Shown one piece after another: positions 1 to 10,107 of a DNA stretch of 64,000 bases (positions are counted from its first letter, which is position 1; each line of letters begins with the position of its first letter). The DNA is taken from positions 571,097 to 635,096 of the forward strand of contig KN834778.1 in assembly GCA_000827265.1 (NCBI GenBank), in the 5' to 3' direction. Under the pieces are notes generated by a model. It was not told the DNA's origin. It searched no databases and was given only the letters and a program-made list of their open reading frames with translations. The stretch comes from Collybiopsis luxurians FD-317 M1. Its lineage: Eukaryota > Basidiomycota > Agaricomycetes > Agaricales > Omphalotaceae. The translations under genes were made by a program, and so were the position numbers.

Positions 1-160
1 AGCAATCCTGACTGCAGAAGTACGAGCCTCTAATGCCTAACCTGAACCGAACATGAAAATTTTGCATGGAAAGATTGAGAAAAGAAGCATACTTGCTGCA
101 AGTAGGACATTCCAGACGAGATTGTGTAACGTTTTCGCATCGTGCACAAACCGTAGACAT
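1..160 (-). CDS. Methionine aminopeptidase 1, duplicated 5' fragment (partial at window edge)
   Basis: Reading the minus strand from ATG 160-158 gives the same N-terminus as the intact MetAP1 gene at 3614, including the first two zinc-binding CxxC pairs. Intron 1 is kept, and the second exon reads on to the window edge near the motif YFCSQDC. Changes relative to the intact copy are few; the one at the exon 2 boundary is silent (AAA to AAG for Lys). No stop or frameshift is visible in the part shown. Whether a full second MetAP1 or only this fragment lies to the left cannot be told from the window. Confidence 0.7.
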   Translation of the reverse strand, partial: MSTVCARCENVTQSRLECPTCSKYASFLNLSMQNFHVRFRLGIRGSYFCSQDC

Positions 161-624
161 GCTGAAGCAAGAGTTTGGGTGCGCAGTAATAGTATTAGCA
201 AGGACCGCGACCTGATGCCGCAATATCGCCGAATAACAAGCGCCAGTATAAAGCGCCAACATTCGAGTGTATATACAAATTACTGCTGTGGCTAAAGCAA
301 TATCGTAGTGTACGATCTCGAGGTAACTAGCAACACACTACGGTAAACGAGACTGGTAAAATATCAATACATGCAAAGGAAAGCGCAAGAATTATTTTGG
401 TGTTGTGAAATTAAGTTGCATATGCCCAGGTCAATATAGTGAGTCTGTACGATGCAAGGGCGTTGAAAGCGATATAAAAAGACAGCAAGGAATTATGTGT
501 GGGAAGGGCGCGGGGCAAAGTATCATAAGAAGGGATTTGGTTTTTTTTTTTTTTGAATGCAACGTGACCGTATCCGAGCTAACCACCTTGTTGATTAACG
601 TCCAAAAGGCAGTACTTCCAGCTT
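1..624. repeat. Left copy of a direct segmental duplication
   Basis: This stretch matches 3455-4086 in the same orientation almost base for base. I see only scattered substitutions, one roughly 12-bp insertion in the right copy and a different poly-T length. It contains the antisense of MetAP1 exons 1 and 2, the upstream intergenic DNA and, near 595-624, the last codons of the gene found at 4057-4686. Similarity stops after base 624. The left limit lies outside the window, since similarity starts at base 1. The right copy lies in intact genes, so it looks like the original and this one the derived copy. Confidence 0.93.
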
Positions 625-1482
625 GTTTGTCCCCGGAAGAGTCGAGTCATGTAAATACACCTGATGACTCTGATGAGGACGACGCTGGTAACGGCGAAGA
701 AATCATTGGTCTAGTTCCAGGGCATGATGATCAGGGAGGTAATACTCGCAGTAGGAATAACTCATACGCGAACCTGCAACGCCTGCGCCTCTCGGCACTG
801 GCACAAACCTCAGGGGTAGACCTTTCCCCCTCGCCGCTCAGACCACCCTCTCCCGGTGAAAGTGAAGGACTGCATATTCGAACGGGTCATCGAAATCGGA
901 AATAAAGTCTTTCTGACGGTGTATCCGTGCAGAGATTGGCTGCTGTGGACCGGCGGGAGCCTTTCCCAGAAGCCACTGATGATATCAACGAAGAGATTCG
1001 GCAGGTTAAAAATGGTGACGGTACCACGAAGTAGGATTTTTTTAGGACAGTCACGGCCAAGCTTGACGTTGTGTATCATACCTGTTTGTATTTATCCTCG
1101 TACGTACCACTATCAATCGCGGATTCTTGGTGCAAGGACGCTGATCGGTTGATGATTTCCTTTAAGACTCTCCTAACCCCCCCCAGCTCGTTTGCGTGTG
1201 GTCCGGCACTTTAAGCGCATTGGATATTTATTTGATCCCATTCAAATATTCGACAACGGCCGACTACATTTCTTAACTATTGATGTCTTGAAGAAACCTT
1301 TCGTTCCGTTTTCCCCTTTGAATATATTCGGTTGCGGTGAGTATGACTCTCAGTGACATTACGTCCTCTCGCAGAGTAAAGCCCACTGAGGTGAATATTG
1401 AATTCTCACTTCTTGATAAAGCAAGAATGTTCTACAGGAGCTCCTGTGATATCATGTCATCTGAGGAACAGGAGTGTGACTA
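625..1482 (+). CDS. 3' part of an unrecognised spliced gene, fused to the duplication
   Basis: From the duplication edge, plus-strand frames look coding: a Ser/Pro/acidic segment (about 633-815), then further pieces to 1340, and a last exon ending at TAG 1480-1482. Around 1195-1340 a frame contains the motif RHFKRIGYLFDP; splicing at GTGAGT near 1337 to an AG near 1376 continues into VKPTEVNIEFS. An in-frame TAA at 903-905 can be avoided by an intron ending at 932, which has a CTGAC branch-like site. I do not recognise the family. The 5' part is absent: upstream sequence is the duplicated block, so the gene is either broken or has a changed start. Internal exon borders are uncertain. It is convergent with MetAP1. 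Confidence 0.45.
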
Positions 1483-1758
1483 GGTAAAGATGGGACTGTA
1501 AGGCGAAAGATTTTTTTTTTCGGTGAACATGCAACTCAACGCGCATGTGAGAATCCAAAGTCGCGATTCGAAACATCCGGACGCAGGAAAACGCCGGAAA
1601 GATGTACATGTTTGATGATTACAGTACATCTGATACGAATGTAGAGAACTGACAAAAGGCCACGTACGCGACTTGGACATCGGGCACCTATGTTATCGAT
1701 ATTGTCGAATTGCGATCGGCAGTAAAGATATCTGATGCTACGACCATTTCGAGTGGAA

Positions 1759-3614
1759 TTATGCTGCCTGTGGTGCCGCCGTAAGGACCTCGACGCCAGT
1801 ATCGGTGATACTGAAATATTATCAACCGGTGAACAAAACCTGGTAATTGGCCGGAATGCTGGCTTACAGTAACGTCTCCTCAAACTGTGCACTTCGTTTC
1901 CCGTCTATAGTGGTAGCTGTCCAATTATCCGGCCAATGAACTTCTGACCAATTTGTCCCGAGGTTGAGCATCTGAGTGGTCAGTAATGTTAGTACATAGA
2001 TGAAAGACAGCAGGGAAAAACCCTACCGGTTCAATGGTAAATACCTTTTCCAAAATGGTCAATTCGATGGTTAGAGAAAAATAGGGAAGCGCATGGCCTT
2101 ACCATGCCAGTTTTCATTGTTCCAATGGCCTTGTTCTTGGCGTAATGTGGGATATTAGTGGGTTGACAATGGAAAAGTTCGTGTATACCGTGGCCAGTGT
2201 AAGACCTTACAACCGCGCATCCGTTTGCGCGTGCAACGGGTTCACTTATTATAGAATATGGTTAGAGACCCGAAGAATCGGAAAGAAAAAAAATCCAATC
2301 GACGAGAAGACTCACATGGTTTTTCCAATGTCACGAAGAAGAGCTCCTGGCTTGCACATTTTGATAGCTGCGTCCAAGCTTTCGCGTGTAGTTCGGATCA
2401 GTCTCTGAGAGTCATCATCGATTTTTCCAACAGGATAGGTACCATTGACATCTCCATGATAACCTAGAGTCGGAAGTGAGCATGCAAAAGTTGATATATT
2501 CACGACCAAAAAAAAAAAACAAAACAAACAAACCATCATAGAACAGGCTCACATCTGGCAAGAATTGTTGGGTCGCCAGCGATATGTATGAGGCCAAACA
2601 AAGGGCTTACCGATATTGATGATATCACCTTCTTGTAAAATTCGCTGGTCAGGAATTCCATGACAAATTGCCTCGTTTATAGATCTGGGTCGAGCGTTTT
2701 TAGAATTCGTTGCAATAGGCAGATTGAACAAGACACCAACGTGCAAACCGACTTGGGAAAATTCTGATAATTCAAAGGAGAAGGGTAGGCATTCCGTTCT
2801 ATAGTTGCGTTATGGACGATTTCATCCAACTCGTCTGTGGTGATTCCAGGACGGACATGCGATGCAGCGATATCGAGAACTTCCCGAGAAAGCTGGAAAG
2901 CCGATGATGAGTTCAGGTACGTCTCATAGAAGAATCTCATACCCGACAAGCTATTCGCATTTTCGCTATTTCCTCCGCATTGAGAATTCGCGGTGGCTGA
3001 CCAGCTTCTCTTAGTTCCGACACGGGCTTGCCTGTGGGAGAAAGGAGATAAAATGAGCTCACAAAATGCTAGATATTCTTCCAGAGAAACGCTTTAATGT
3101 ACCGGTAGCAGCATACTCAGGACGAGGGATGTGATCAGGAACATGTCGCTTGGGAGACAGAGGATACAATGGTCGCAGGGTGCCAGTAAACGAATAATTG
3201 GGAAACGGGTTGTATGAATTAGCTGAGACAACTTATCAAAGCCTGTCAGCATTTATCATAGTCGATGGGTACGGACGACTTTTCCCAACATTGACGGAAG
3301 AGGCAGGATTCTTGACTAGTTCGTGAACCAATTTATGAGTTTTCTGAACTGATGTTAGATGATAAACTGGGCGGTTGGGATGTAGCTTACCCCTGCGACA
3401 AAGATAAATGGGAATAAGGCAGATGACCATGGCAAGACTCACATCCTGTCTTAAAGCAATCCTGACTGCAGAAGTACGAGCCTCTAATGCCTAATCTGAA
3501 CCGAACATGAGAATTTTGCATGGAAAGATTGAGAAAAGAAGCATACTTGCTGCAAGTAGGACATTCCAGACGAGATTGTGTAACGTTTTCGCATCGTGCA
3601 CAAACCGTAGACAT
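1759..3614 (-). CDS. MAP1: Methionine aminopeptidase 1 (MetAP1)
   Basis: Cytosolic metalloprotease that removes the initiator Met from nascent proteins at the ribosome. The start ATG (3614-3612) opens a MYND-like zinc-finger region with two CxxC pairs, then YFCSQDC and W-K-T-H-K, the usual ribosome-binding N-terminus of type 1 enzymes. The peptidase domain follows over many short exons: [20 protein letters not shown] near 2900-2820, the metal-ligand exon with DVSLFYDG and a second Asp in HGDVNGTY, the catalytic His in GHGIHELFH near 2190, FTIEP, and a C-terminus ending at TAA 1761-1759. Restoring the frame after exon 2 needs a 2-nt exon at 3391-3392, which gives the invariant Trp. The gene is otherwise intact. 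Its 5' end lies inside the duplicated block. Confidence 0.95.
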
Positions 3615-4086
3615 GCTGAAGCAAGAGTTTGGGTGCGCAGTAATATTATTAGCAAGGACCGCGACCTGATGCCGCAATATCGCCGAATAACAAGCGCTAG
3701 TATAAAGCGCCGACATTCGAGTGTATATACAAATTACTGCTGTGGCTAAAGCAATATCGTAGTGTACGATCTCGAGGTAACTAGCAACACACTACGGTAA
3801 ACGAGACTGGTAAAATATCAATACATGCAAAGGAAAGCGCAAGAATTACTTGGGTGTTGCGAAATTAAGTTACGTATGCCTAGGTCAATATAATGAGTCT
3901 GTACGATGCAAGGGCGTTGAAAGCAATATAAAAAGACAGCAAGGAATTATGTGTGGGAAGGGCGCGAGGCAAAGTTCCCGGCAAAGTATCATAAGAAGGG
4001 ATTTGGTTTTTTTTTTGCATGCAACATGACCGCATCCGGGCTAACCACCTTGTTGATTAACGTCCAAAAGGCAGTACTTCCAGCTT
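3455..4086. repeat. Right copy of the direct segmental duplication
   Basis: This is the match of 1-624. It begins within MetAP1 exon 2, covers MetAP1 exon 1 and the intergenic DNA, and ends inside the 3' coding end of the hypothetical gene at 4057-4686. Since both flanking genes read through its borders, this copy appears to be in the ancestral context. Confidence 0.93.
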
Positions 4087-4686
4087 ATACGCGCTTTCGG
4101 TGTCGGCGCAGGCTCTTCGCAGAGCCTTGAAATGGGTCGTTCCAAATATTTCGTTGAGCATGGCTTCATTGGCGTTGATCCAGGCAACCGACGGCAGGGC
4201 GCGCGTGGTACGATATACGCCTTGGGGCATCTGCTCATCAAAGACAAGAGTGACAAGGCCGGTGAGGAGACACTGAATAAGACTGAGGATATCGTTTATA
4301 GGCGGACAAATTTTGCGGACAGATTCGAAGATGTCACTGTGGAAGACCATTTGCCATTGAACGCGTCGTTCAGGGGAGAAAAAGGAACTGGCGTGGACCG
4401 GAAGATGGAGGCGCAATGAAGGACCAGCCGGAAGGCCGACAGAAGAACGCCATATGGAGGAAGATTCGAGCGAGAAAAGCATTCGTGGGTCAGATGGCGA
4501 AACATCTTTCCAATTGTGGTTACGAATGAGCTGTTGGCGCAAAGCCTGGAGCCAACGGTGAGCACGTGCATAGGTTGCACCCAATGCTTCCGCGGTGGTT
4601 AATGGGATACGGGTGCGTCTGGACCAGTCATCCATGTTACGGACGTCGCTGGAGAAGACGACCTCTGCCTTGGAAAGTGCCTGCAT
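4057..4686 (-). CDS. Hypothetical protein, 209 aa
   Basis: A single open exon on the minus strand from ATG 4686 to TAA 4059-4057. I do not recognise the protein. It has no obvious signal peptide or membrane segment and looks like a soluble helical protein, with motifs such as AYARAHRWLQALRQQ-like amphipathic stretches in the N-terminal third and a Cys-containing helix near the end. A further 5' exon is possible: the sequence up to about 4815 stays open and is joined by a good GTGAGT donor near 4797, but I find no ATG in that frame, so the internal ATG is taken. The last codons lie inside the duplicated block. Confidence 0.55.
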   Translation of the reverse strand: MQALSKAEVVFSSDVRNMDDWSRRTRIPLTTAEALGATYARAHRWLQALRQQLIRNHNWKDVSPSDPRMLFSLESSSIWRSSVGLPAGPSLRLHLPVHASSFFSPERRVQWQMVFHSDIFESVRKICPPINDILSLIQCLLTGLVTLVFDEQMPQGVYRTTRALPSVAWINANEAMLNEIFGTTHFKALRRACADTESAYKLEVLPFGR

Positions 4687-5844
4687 GCTGCTGACCGAAG
4701 AAACTAAAAATTATGTGATTTTTTTTTTTTTTGAAAAAAAGAACAGCTGCGGAATGAGTAGACTAGAAAAATAGGCAAACGACAGGGAAGTACTCACAAC
4801 AACGGATTGCACAGCAGCTGAGCAAGGATAGCTGGTGGAAAACCAAGTGGGATAGGGGAGGAAATCAAAGGGCGGAATGGAAGAAATGGAGGGAAAGCAT
4901 AACAGGACGGCTCGCTTTATCAGTGTTCAGTGCGCGACGAAAAGGGCCATTTAAATTGAATTTTTTTGACCCGCCGTATGGTGGGCGTCTTCGCCCTTAC
5001 ACGTTCTGTAACGCCGAACAGTCCTTACCTCTTTTAGTAGCTTCCTTGTAATTTTATGTCCAAATCTTCATCATTTTCTCAGATTCTTGCCTCAATCAAG
5101 TTGCCCTTATGCCGAAAAAGCGTATTCGCCCTCCCACGCAAGCGGCGACAATGGGATCTTGCGCCTTTGGGTGACCGTTCCTGTAGCAACGAAACGCTGT
5201 CGACCCGTCCGCCGCTCAACATCTCAGATTTGCTTAAAGGTTTTTATGCTTGCGCCAGTATAATAACCTTCATTGTACTTGTAGTCATCGCAAGCAAAAT
5301 TACTCATAACATGATTGGATTCCCAAGTTCAACTAGGAGATAGTATGGAGCATTTACATAACTCGCTGGTTTCACCGTTTACATCGCTGCTCGACCCTTG
5401 TCTCGGGATACATAGCTTGTAAAATATTTTCAATAACATCCAAGCCGAGCTCAACAATCCACCCCTCCAGAGCTTTTGAACGGTCGCCGCTGTTTCAAAA
5501 CCGGAAATACCGACGCAAACGGTACCAGGACGTCGATCCTTTCGGCAAGTCTATATATAAAAGGCGATTCCCGTAACTCATCGAGATTCAGCGGCTTTCC
5601 ACATATGCTTGAACAGCCCGAAGCCTTGCCGCTGTCCAAGTTGGACTTTGAAATGACGGAAGGATAAATTGTAAACTTCCAAGTTTGTGGTTTACCACGT
5701 GTTTTGATTGACGCCCAAATTGGCGCCCATCCTGGAATGACTCGCGTCTTCTTCCAAACCGTCATCAGTTTCACCGGCTAATTCGATCTTTTGAACGTCT
5801 GACGCGTCTCTTGAGTACCAATAGCGTTAATCCATTGACTCGCA
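4687..5844. other. Intergenic region, no clear gene
   Basis: Divergent spacer between the minus-strand hypothetical gene and eIF2B alpha. It holds poly-T runs near 4720 and 4960 and several short open frames on both strands (for example 5056-5343 plus, 5451-5774 minus) that do not chain into a convincing protein. Promoter elements for the two flanking genes probably lie here. Confidence 0.5.
5552..5564 (+). promoter_or_regulatory. TATA-like element
   Basis: The sequence TATATATAAAAGG is a strong match to a TATA box. It lies about 280 bp before the eIF2B alpha ATG, which is rather far for a core promoter, so it may serve an unannotated transcript or be chance. Confidence 0.3.
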
Positions 5845-7336
5845 ATGGCTGAGCTTCAAATCTACGAATCCTATCAACGTTTATTGCAGAATGAAGAAGT
5901 ACGTCTTCTCTAGAATTAATGGATCTGCGCCAACTTTGAGTCGAAAAGCTTTCTACACCACTAGCTGCGATCCTTGCCTTGACTGAGATGATGGAACGGT
6001 CAAGAGGTGCGTGTTTCGCGTTTCAGGGCCCAGAAATTAAAAATCGGTCACGATGAGCAGCGGGAACCATGTTTGAGCTCCTCAACGAGCTTAAAGGCGG
6101 CGCGGAATCTTTGAGCAGGCAGACTTCCAATCCGATAGGTTTGAATGCTGGATGTGAGCTGTTCATTGAATTTATAACACTATTTCCGCATGATGCGGCG
6201 GTGAGTTCCGCGGCTTCTAGAGTGTTCTCAATTTCATTCCCTACTTTCAGTCATTCTCAGAGCTGAAAAGAGAACTTATCCGCCAAGGACAGCAGTACGC
6301 CAAGCAGGCGTTGACATATAGAACGAGGATCGCTGAGTTGGCCTTCGATTTCATCAAGGACGATTCGGTGGTGAGTCTGGCTTTATCGATTGGATGGACA
6401 CGATATGAGCGACAGCTGTCTGCGGTCAGATCTTGACCCACTCATATTCAAGAGTGGTTCTAAAAACGTTACTTATGGCTCATAAGCGGAAGCGAATATC
6501 AGGTGCCCTTTCGGAATCATTGAAGCCACCGATTTGTCCCTAGCTCATGTGTTTTCTTTCTAGTTTTTGTAACAGAGGCGAGGCCACGGGGCATGGGGTG
6601 GGTGCTTACGATCGTTTTCTACTAAGCCTTTCATCGGTTTCTAGAATAAAAACCGCGGAGATACTTCAAGCTTCTGGCGAGTATTCGACTATTTTGGCAT
6701 ATAGAATGATCAAAAACAGTCTAACTGTATACATAGGCATACCTTGCACAGTTGTGCTGGATTCCGCGGTCGCATACGCCATAGAAAAAGTCGACTTTGT
6801 GCTCATGGGATCTGAAGCTGTTGTCGAAAGCGGCGGACTTGTAAATGCGGTCGGAAGCAATCAAATCGCAATTATAGCTAAAGCTGCAAACAAGCCCTTC
6901 TACGCACTTGCAGAAAGGTTTTTTATCACCCTGACCTTCCTTCTATTTGCATGCCCATTTCGTTTCCTTTTTAGCTACAAGTTTCATCGGATGTTTCCGC
7001 TTTCACAATATGATCTTCCTAGTCATCATCCCCGTTTATTATCTTTTCCTCAAGCACTCGGCGCTGGTTCAGGTTCAAGTTCTGTCCGACGACCTTCCGA
7101 ATCTTCTTTACCCCTGCTTGACCATGCTCCTTCAATCAAGATAACGCAGGAAGATATTGCTCGAAATAATCCGGACGTTGATTATACAAGGTACCCAATT
7201 GCCTTGTTTCCTTGCTCGGGAAATTTCACGATTTTCTTCTCGCAGACCCGATCTGATTACCCTCGTGTTCAGCGATGTTGGGTCTTTAACCCCGGAAGGC
7301 GTCAGTCAATATCTGGTCGGTATGTTTGCTGGTTAG
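5845..7336 (+). CDS. GCN3: Translation initiation factor eIF2B subunit alpha
   Basis: Regulatory subunit of eIF2B, the guanine-nucleotide exchange factor for eIF2; it senses phosphorylated eIF2 alpha in the general amino-acid control response. The start ATG at 5845 gives MAELQIYESYQRLLQ. Exons then supply NPIGLNAGCELFIEFITL, the ILTHSYSRVVL strand, VTEARPRGMG, CTVVLDSAVAYAIEKVD, GSEAVVESGGL and FHRMFPLSQYDLP, all signature blocks of the IF-2B alpha/beta/delta family in the right order. The last exon ends VGMFAG at TAG 7334-7336. Length and domain content are normal. One intron, 6677-6736, appears to start with GC instead of GT; only that join keeps the family sequence SGIPCTVVLD. Confidence 0.95.
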
Positions 7337-7899
7337 AGAGTGGGAATGGATGCTAGGAGGGACTCTCCTGGATCACCTGTAGAATAGACTTCAGATACAT
7401 AATTGTTGTCCCAAAATTGAGGGAGCAGGGACTGTCTGGAGTTTTGCGACGCGTAACAGCCACGTTTTTTCGATCATTCATGAATGTCTATCTGTGTTCC
7501 CGGGTTTCCCATGCAATTTCTTACTGTTCTTTGCTGCTTCTGGGCATCTCCAGGGACCAGGCTGCCGTGTTCATTGCAGCCTTCCCGGGATCGGCCCTCT
7601 ACGGCAGTCGAGTTTGGTCTCAGCAACGGTTACATCGCATGAGATCATGAACTTTTAAACTTGAAGTTCTTTACTTCGTCCGACAGATTTGAGGGGAAAA
7701 AAAAAAAAAAAAACACAGAGAGCGAGAGCGAGATAAGCAAGCCTCCTTCTCCCGAGTGCAGTGAATAAATGAAAAATCATTTTGATCCAGCTGGCTCGGT
7801 CTCCGAGCTTCTCAAAACGTAGCAAATACATTGACCCTTAAGAACGGGACTATTGAGTCTTTCCAAACGTTCCGAAAGAAATCCTTCCACAGTGCTTGT
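7337..7899. other. Intergenic region or 5' part of the next gene
   Basis: Mixed sequence with a poly-A run near 7698-7714. A plus-strand ORF at 7417-7650 shows no family I know. An open frame leads without stop from about 7805 into the next gene, and an ATG at about 7768 begins MKNHFDPAGSVSELLKT in another frame, so the true start of the following gene may be here. Confidence 0.4.
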
Positions 7900-8937
7900 A
7901 TGCGCTATTTTTTATTAGAAGAAACCCAACAAAGACCATTGCTGCATGCGTGCCCTCATGTTCTGTAACAAATCTCAGATTGCCTTCAGGCTTCAGAGTT
8001 CAAACTCAGCTTACGCCCAGGTCCATCGCTCGAATTTCCGAAGGTAAATCAATGTACATGTGCATCTACAGAAAACCACCTGCTCTTTTTCCCTCTTCCC
8101 TCTGTGAGCATATTGAAAAACTATCCGCCACCAATCATCTCTGCTTGTCCTCGAGCTTGATTGCTCAAATGTAACCTTACCAGGTAAATCAAACAAGTTA
8201 TGGGATTCGTTTATCGGGGACAATAGTCGTTCTCCATGGCCTTCTCCGGGCGAAGGTATATATTATGACGCAATGAAAGCATAAGTTGGCTGGTCGGATC
8301 TCGCGTTCAGTATGTGACCATTCGAAACAGTAGAAAAATTCTTGATATTTTACGGCCCGATGGCTCTGATCGATTGGCTATTGGTCGACCTAGGAGAAAG
8401 ATATCGGGCCTTTTGCAATGGTTCGTATAAAAGCGAGAAAGTTAGGACAATTGCAGCCCAACAAATTCGTGTTATAATTTCCGTACAAGCACTTGGCGAT
8501 GTGCCGATACAGACAGTACGATTGCTCCCATATATTCTTTCAACCGGTCTGACAGCACAGGCAGGGTACAGAATACCTACAGTCGATGCGGACACATTAT
8601 TAGAGAGGTGCGTTACGTTCTCCTCGGTCTCAGCTATTTCATCTCATGTGTCGCTCTAGCCGGACGAGCTGGTAAGGTCATGTCATCTGGAGAGCATAAA
8701 ATACTCAAACGCTGTTTCCCAGATACCTTGTGCCGACCGATTCTGCAAATTCAGCGCCTACCATCCTGCAGACTGTGGCCCTAATTGCGCAAAGACCTGC
8801 TGGCAGTAGTGAGTGTTTTAATACGTGATTAGATCTAGACTCACCTGGCCCTCATTCTTCAGCCGTCAATTTCCTGAACAGTACCGTAAGTCTGTACTTC
8901 CACTTGCGCGGCACTGACTGACGATCAGAATTTCTAG
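7900..8937 (+). CDS. Unrecognised multi-exon gene
   Basis: Eight short exons chain in frame with good splice sites: 7900-7949, 7997-8020, 8072-8103, 8184-8255, 8331-8607, 8723-8808, 8863-8885 and 8929-8937. Two are only 23-24 nt long. The product is about 190 aa, with the segment GEVEKFLIFYGPMALIDWLL followed by a helical, hydrophobic region (IRVIISVQALGDVPIQTVR, TLLERYLVPTDSANSAP) and a short tail. I recognise no family and see no signal peptide. The start is uncertain: the frame is open upstream to about 7805. The 3' end is also uncertain, since an alternative path through 8723-8990 reads a Cys-rich tail ending at TGA 8988-8990. Confidence 0.5.
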
Positions 8938-10107
8938 ATCCTTTGATCAACAACGTCTGCCCAAACTGTTACAGAGCAGGGCTGAGATGATGAGACAGAT
9001 GAGCCAAATACACAATCCATGAAATAGAAGACCTCAGACAGGGAAAGAATTATGATATCTTTTACCTCTTGTATGAATATAAAGCCGCCGCTGGCATCTC
9101 GTAATTAATATCGAGGATGAGAAGTCCTCGACCTTTGTGTTATACGCCGGATACATTTTCGGATACATTGTTCATCGCGTGTGTCTAAGGGAAAAAAAAA
9201 AAACTAGATTTCGGGCAATCGCCGAGTGATAGCTGAAAAGGATGCGAATAGTATGATAACGACTTCAACAAGAGTGTATCTTCAAACGAAAGTCCGATGA
9301 CCGAATTCGAAACAAACCGAGGGAAAACATGTACGTACTTAAATTCCATGGACCAATGTTCCTTCGAGATTTCAGGTTGGGCGCTGATGGAGCTGAGCTC
9401 AGCGTACAACGTGGAATGGAGAAATATCTAGTGATCAACTTTATTTACCACCTTTTCTGACAAAGCTTCTTCAGATCTTATTGTAATTTTCCGAAAGCGA
9501 AGTAAAGTTGGAACTAAGAAGACGTACTTCAAACACCAAGAAGCAGAAGATTGAAAGGACAATTGAACGAAAAGATGTCGCCACCTATCTTCAGAGAAGC
9601 CAGCGATAAGCTTAAGAGTTAAGAAGTGAAGAGAAAGGACACATGGCCGTAACTCATGACGGCGGCGGTGATTAGAGAAGAGCAATACTGCTAGTGGATT
9701 ATGTTTTCGGGATATAAAATCTGCAGAAATTCAAGCGCCACGAGAGCTTGGTTATTTATTTCATCTTCTTCGCTATCTCCGAGATACCAGTTTAACATCA
9801 ACTTAGCACGCCAGAAAAAATCTCGTGTATTGTATTGGCAGAGGATATTCGATTTCGCTCGGAAAGTTTACCTTTTAACAATCATTGCCGAAGGCTTCAA
9901 GTGCCCGGGACTCGGGTCGGCGCACCTGAGGCAGTGTAATGTGAAGGGAGCAGCCAAGTCCTGTACACCAGCACGCGTTTAGTTAAAACCGTTTACTTAA
10001 GCGCTCATTATCATCACGTGATAATAGCCTGACTTGCATTGAACTGTAACATTCGTCCAAAAGTCCCAGCTCGGCTTCGACTGGTTCACTTCTTACACCA
10101 CCCCCTA
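8938..10107. other. Intergenic region, no clear gene
   Basis: Two minus-strand open frames (9185-9409 and 9428-9685) and one plus-strand frame (9701-9982) are present, but I could not join them into a protein with family features. Poly-A at 9190-9202. The right part is probably the cyclin promoter. Confidence 0.45.

Noticed and set aside
53..295. Plus-strand ORF repeated at 3507-3749
   Set aside because: It is the antisense of MetAP1 exons 1-2 and promoter; its repetition only reflects the segmental duplication.
903..905. In-frame TAA in the gene fragment at 625-1482 as proof of decay
   Set aside because: An intron ending at 932 with a CTGAC branch-like site could remove it, so it is not evidence of a pseudogene by itself.
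5056..5774. Overlapping ORFs on both strands before eIF2B alpha
   Set aside because: No conserved motif, no chain of exons and no consistent frame; treated as intergenic.
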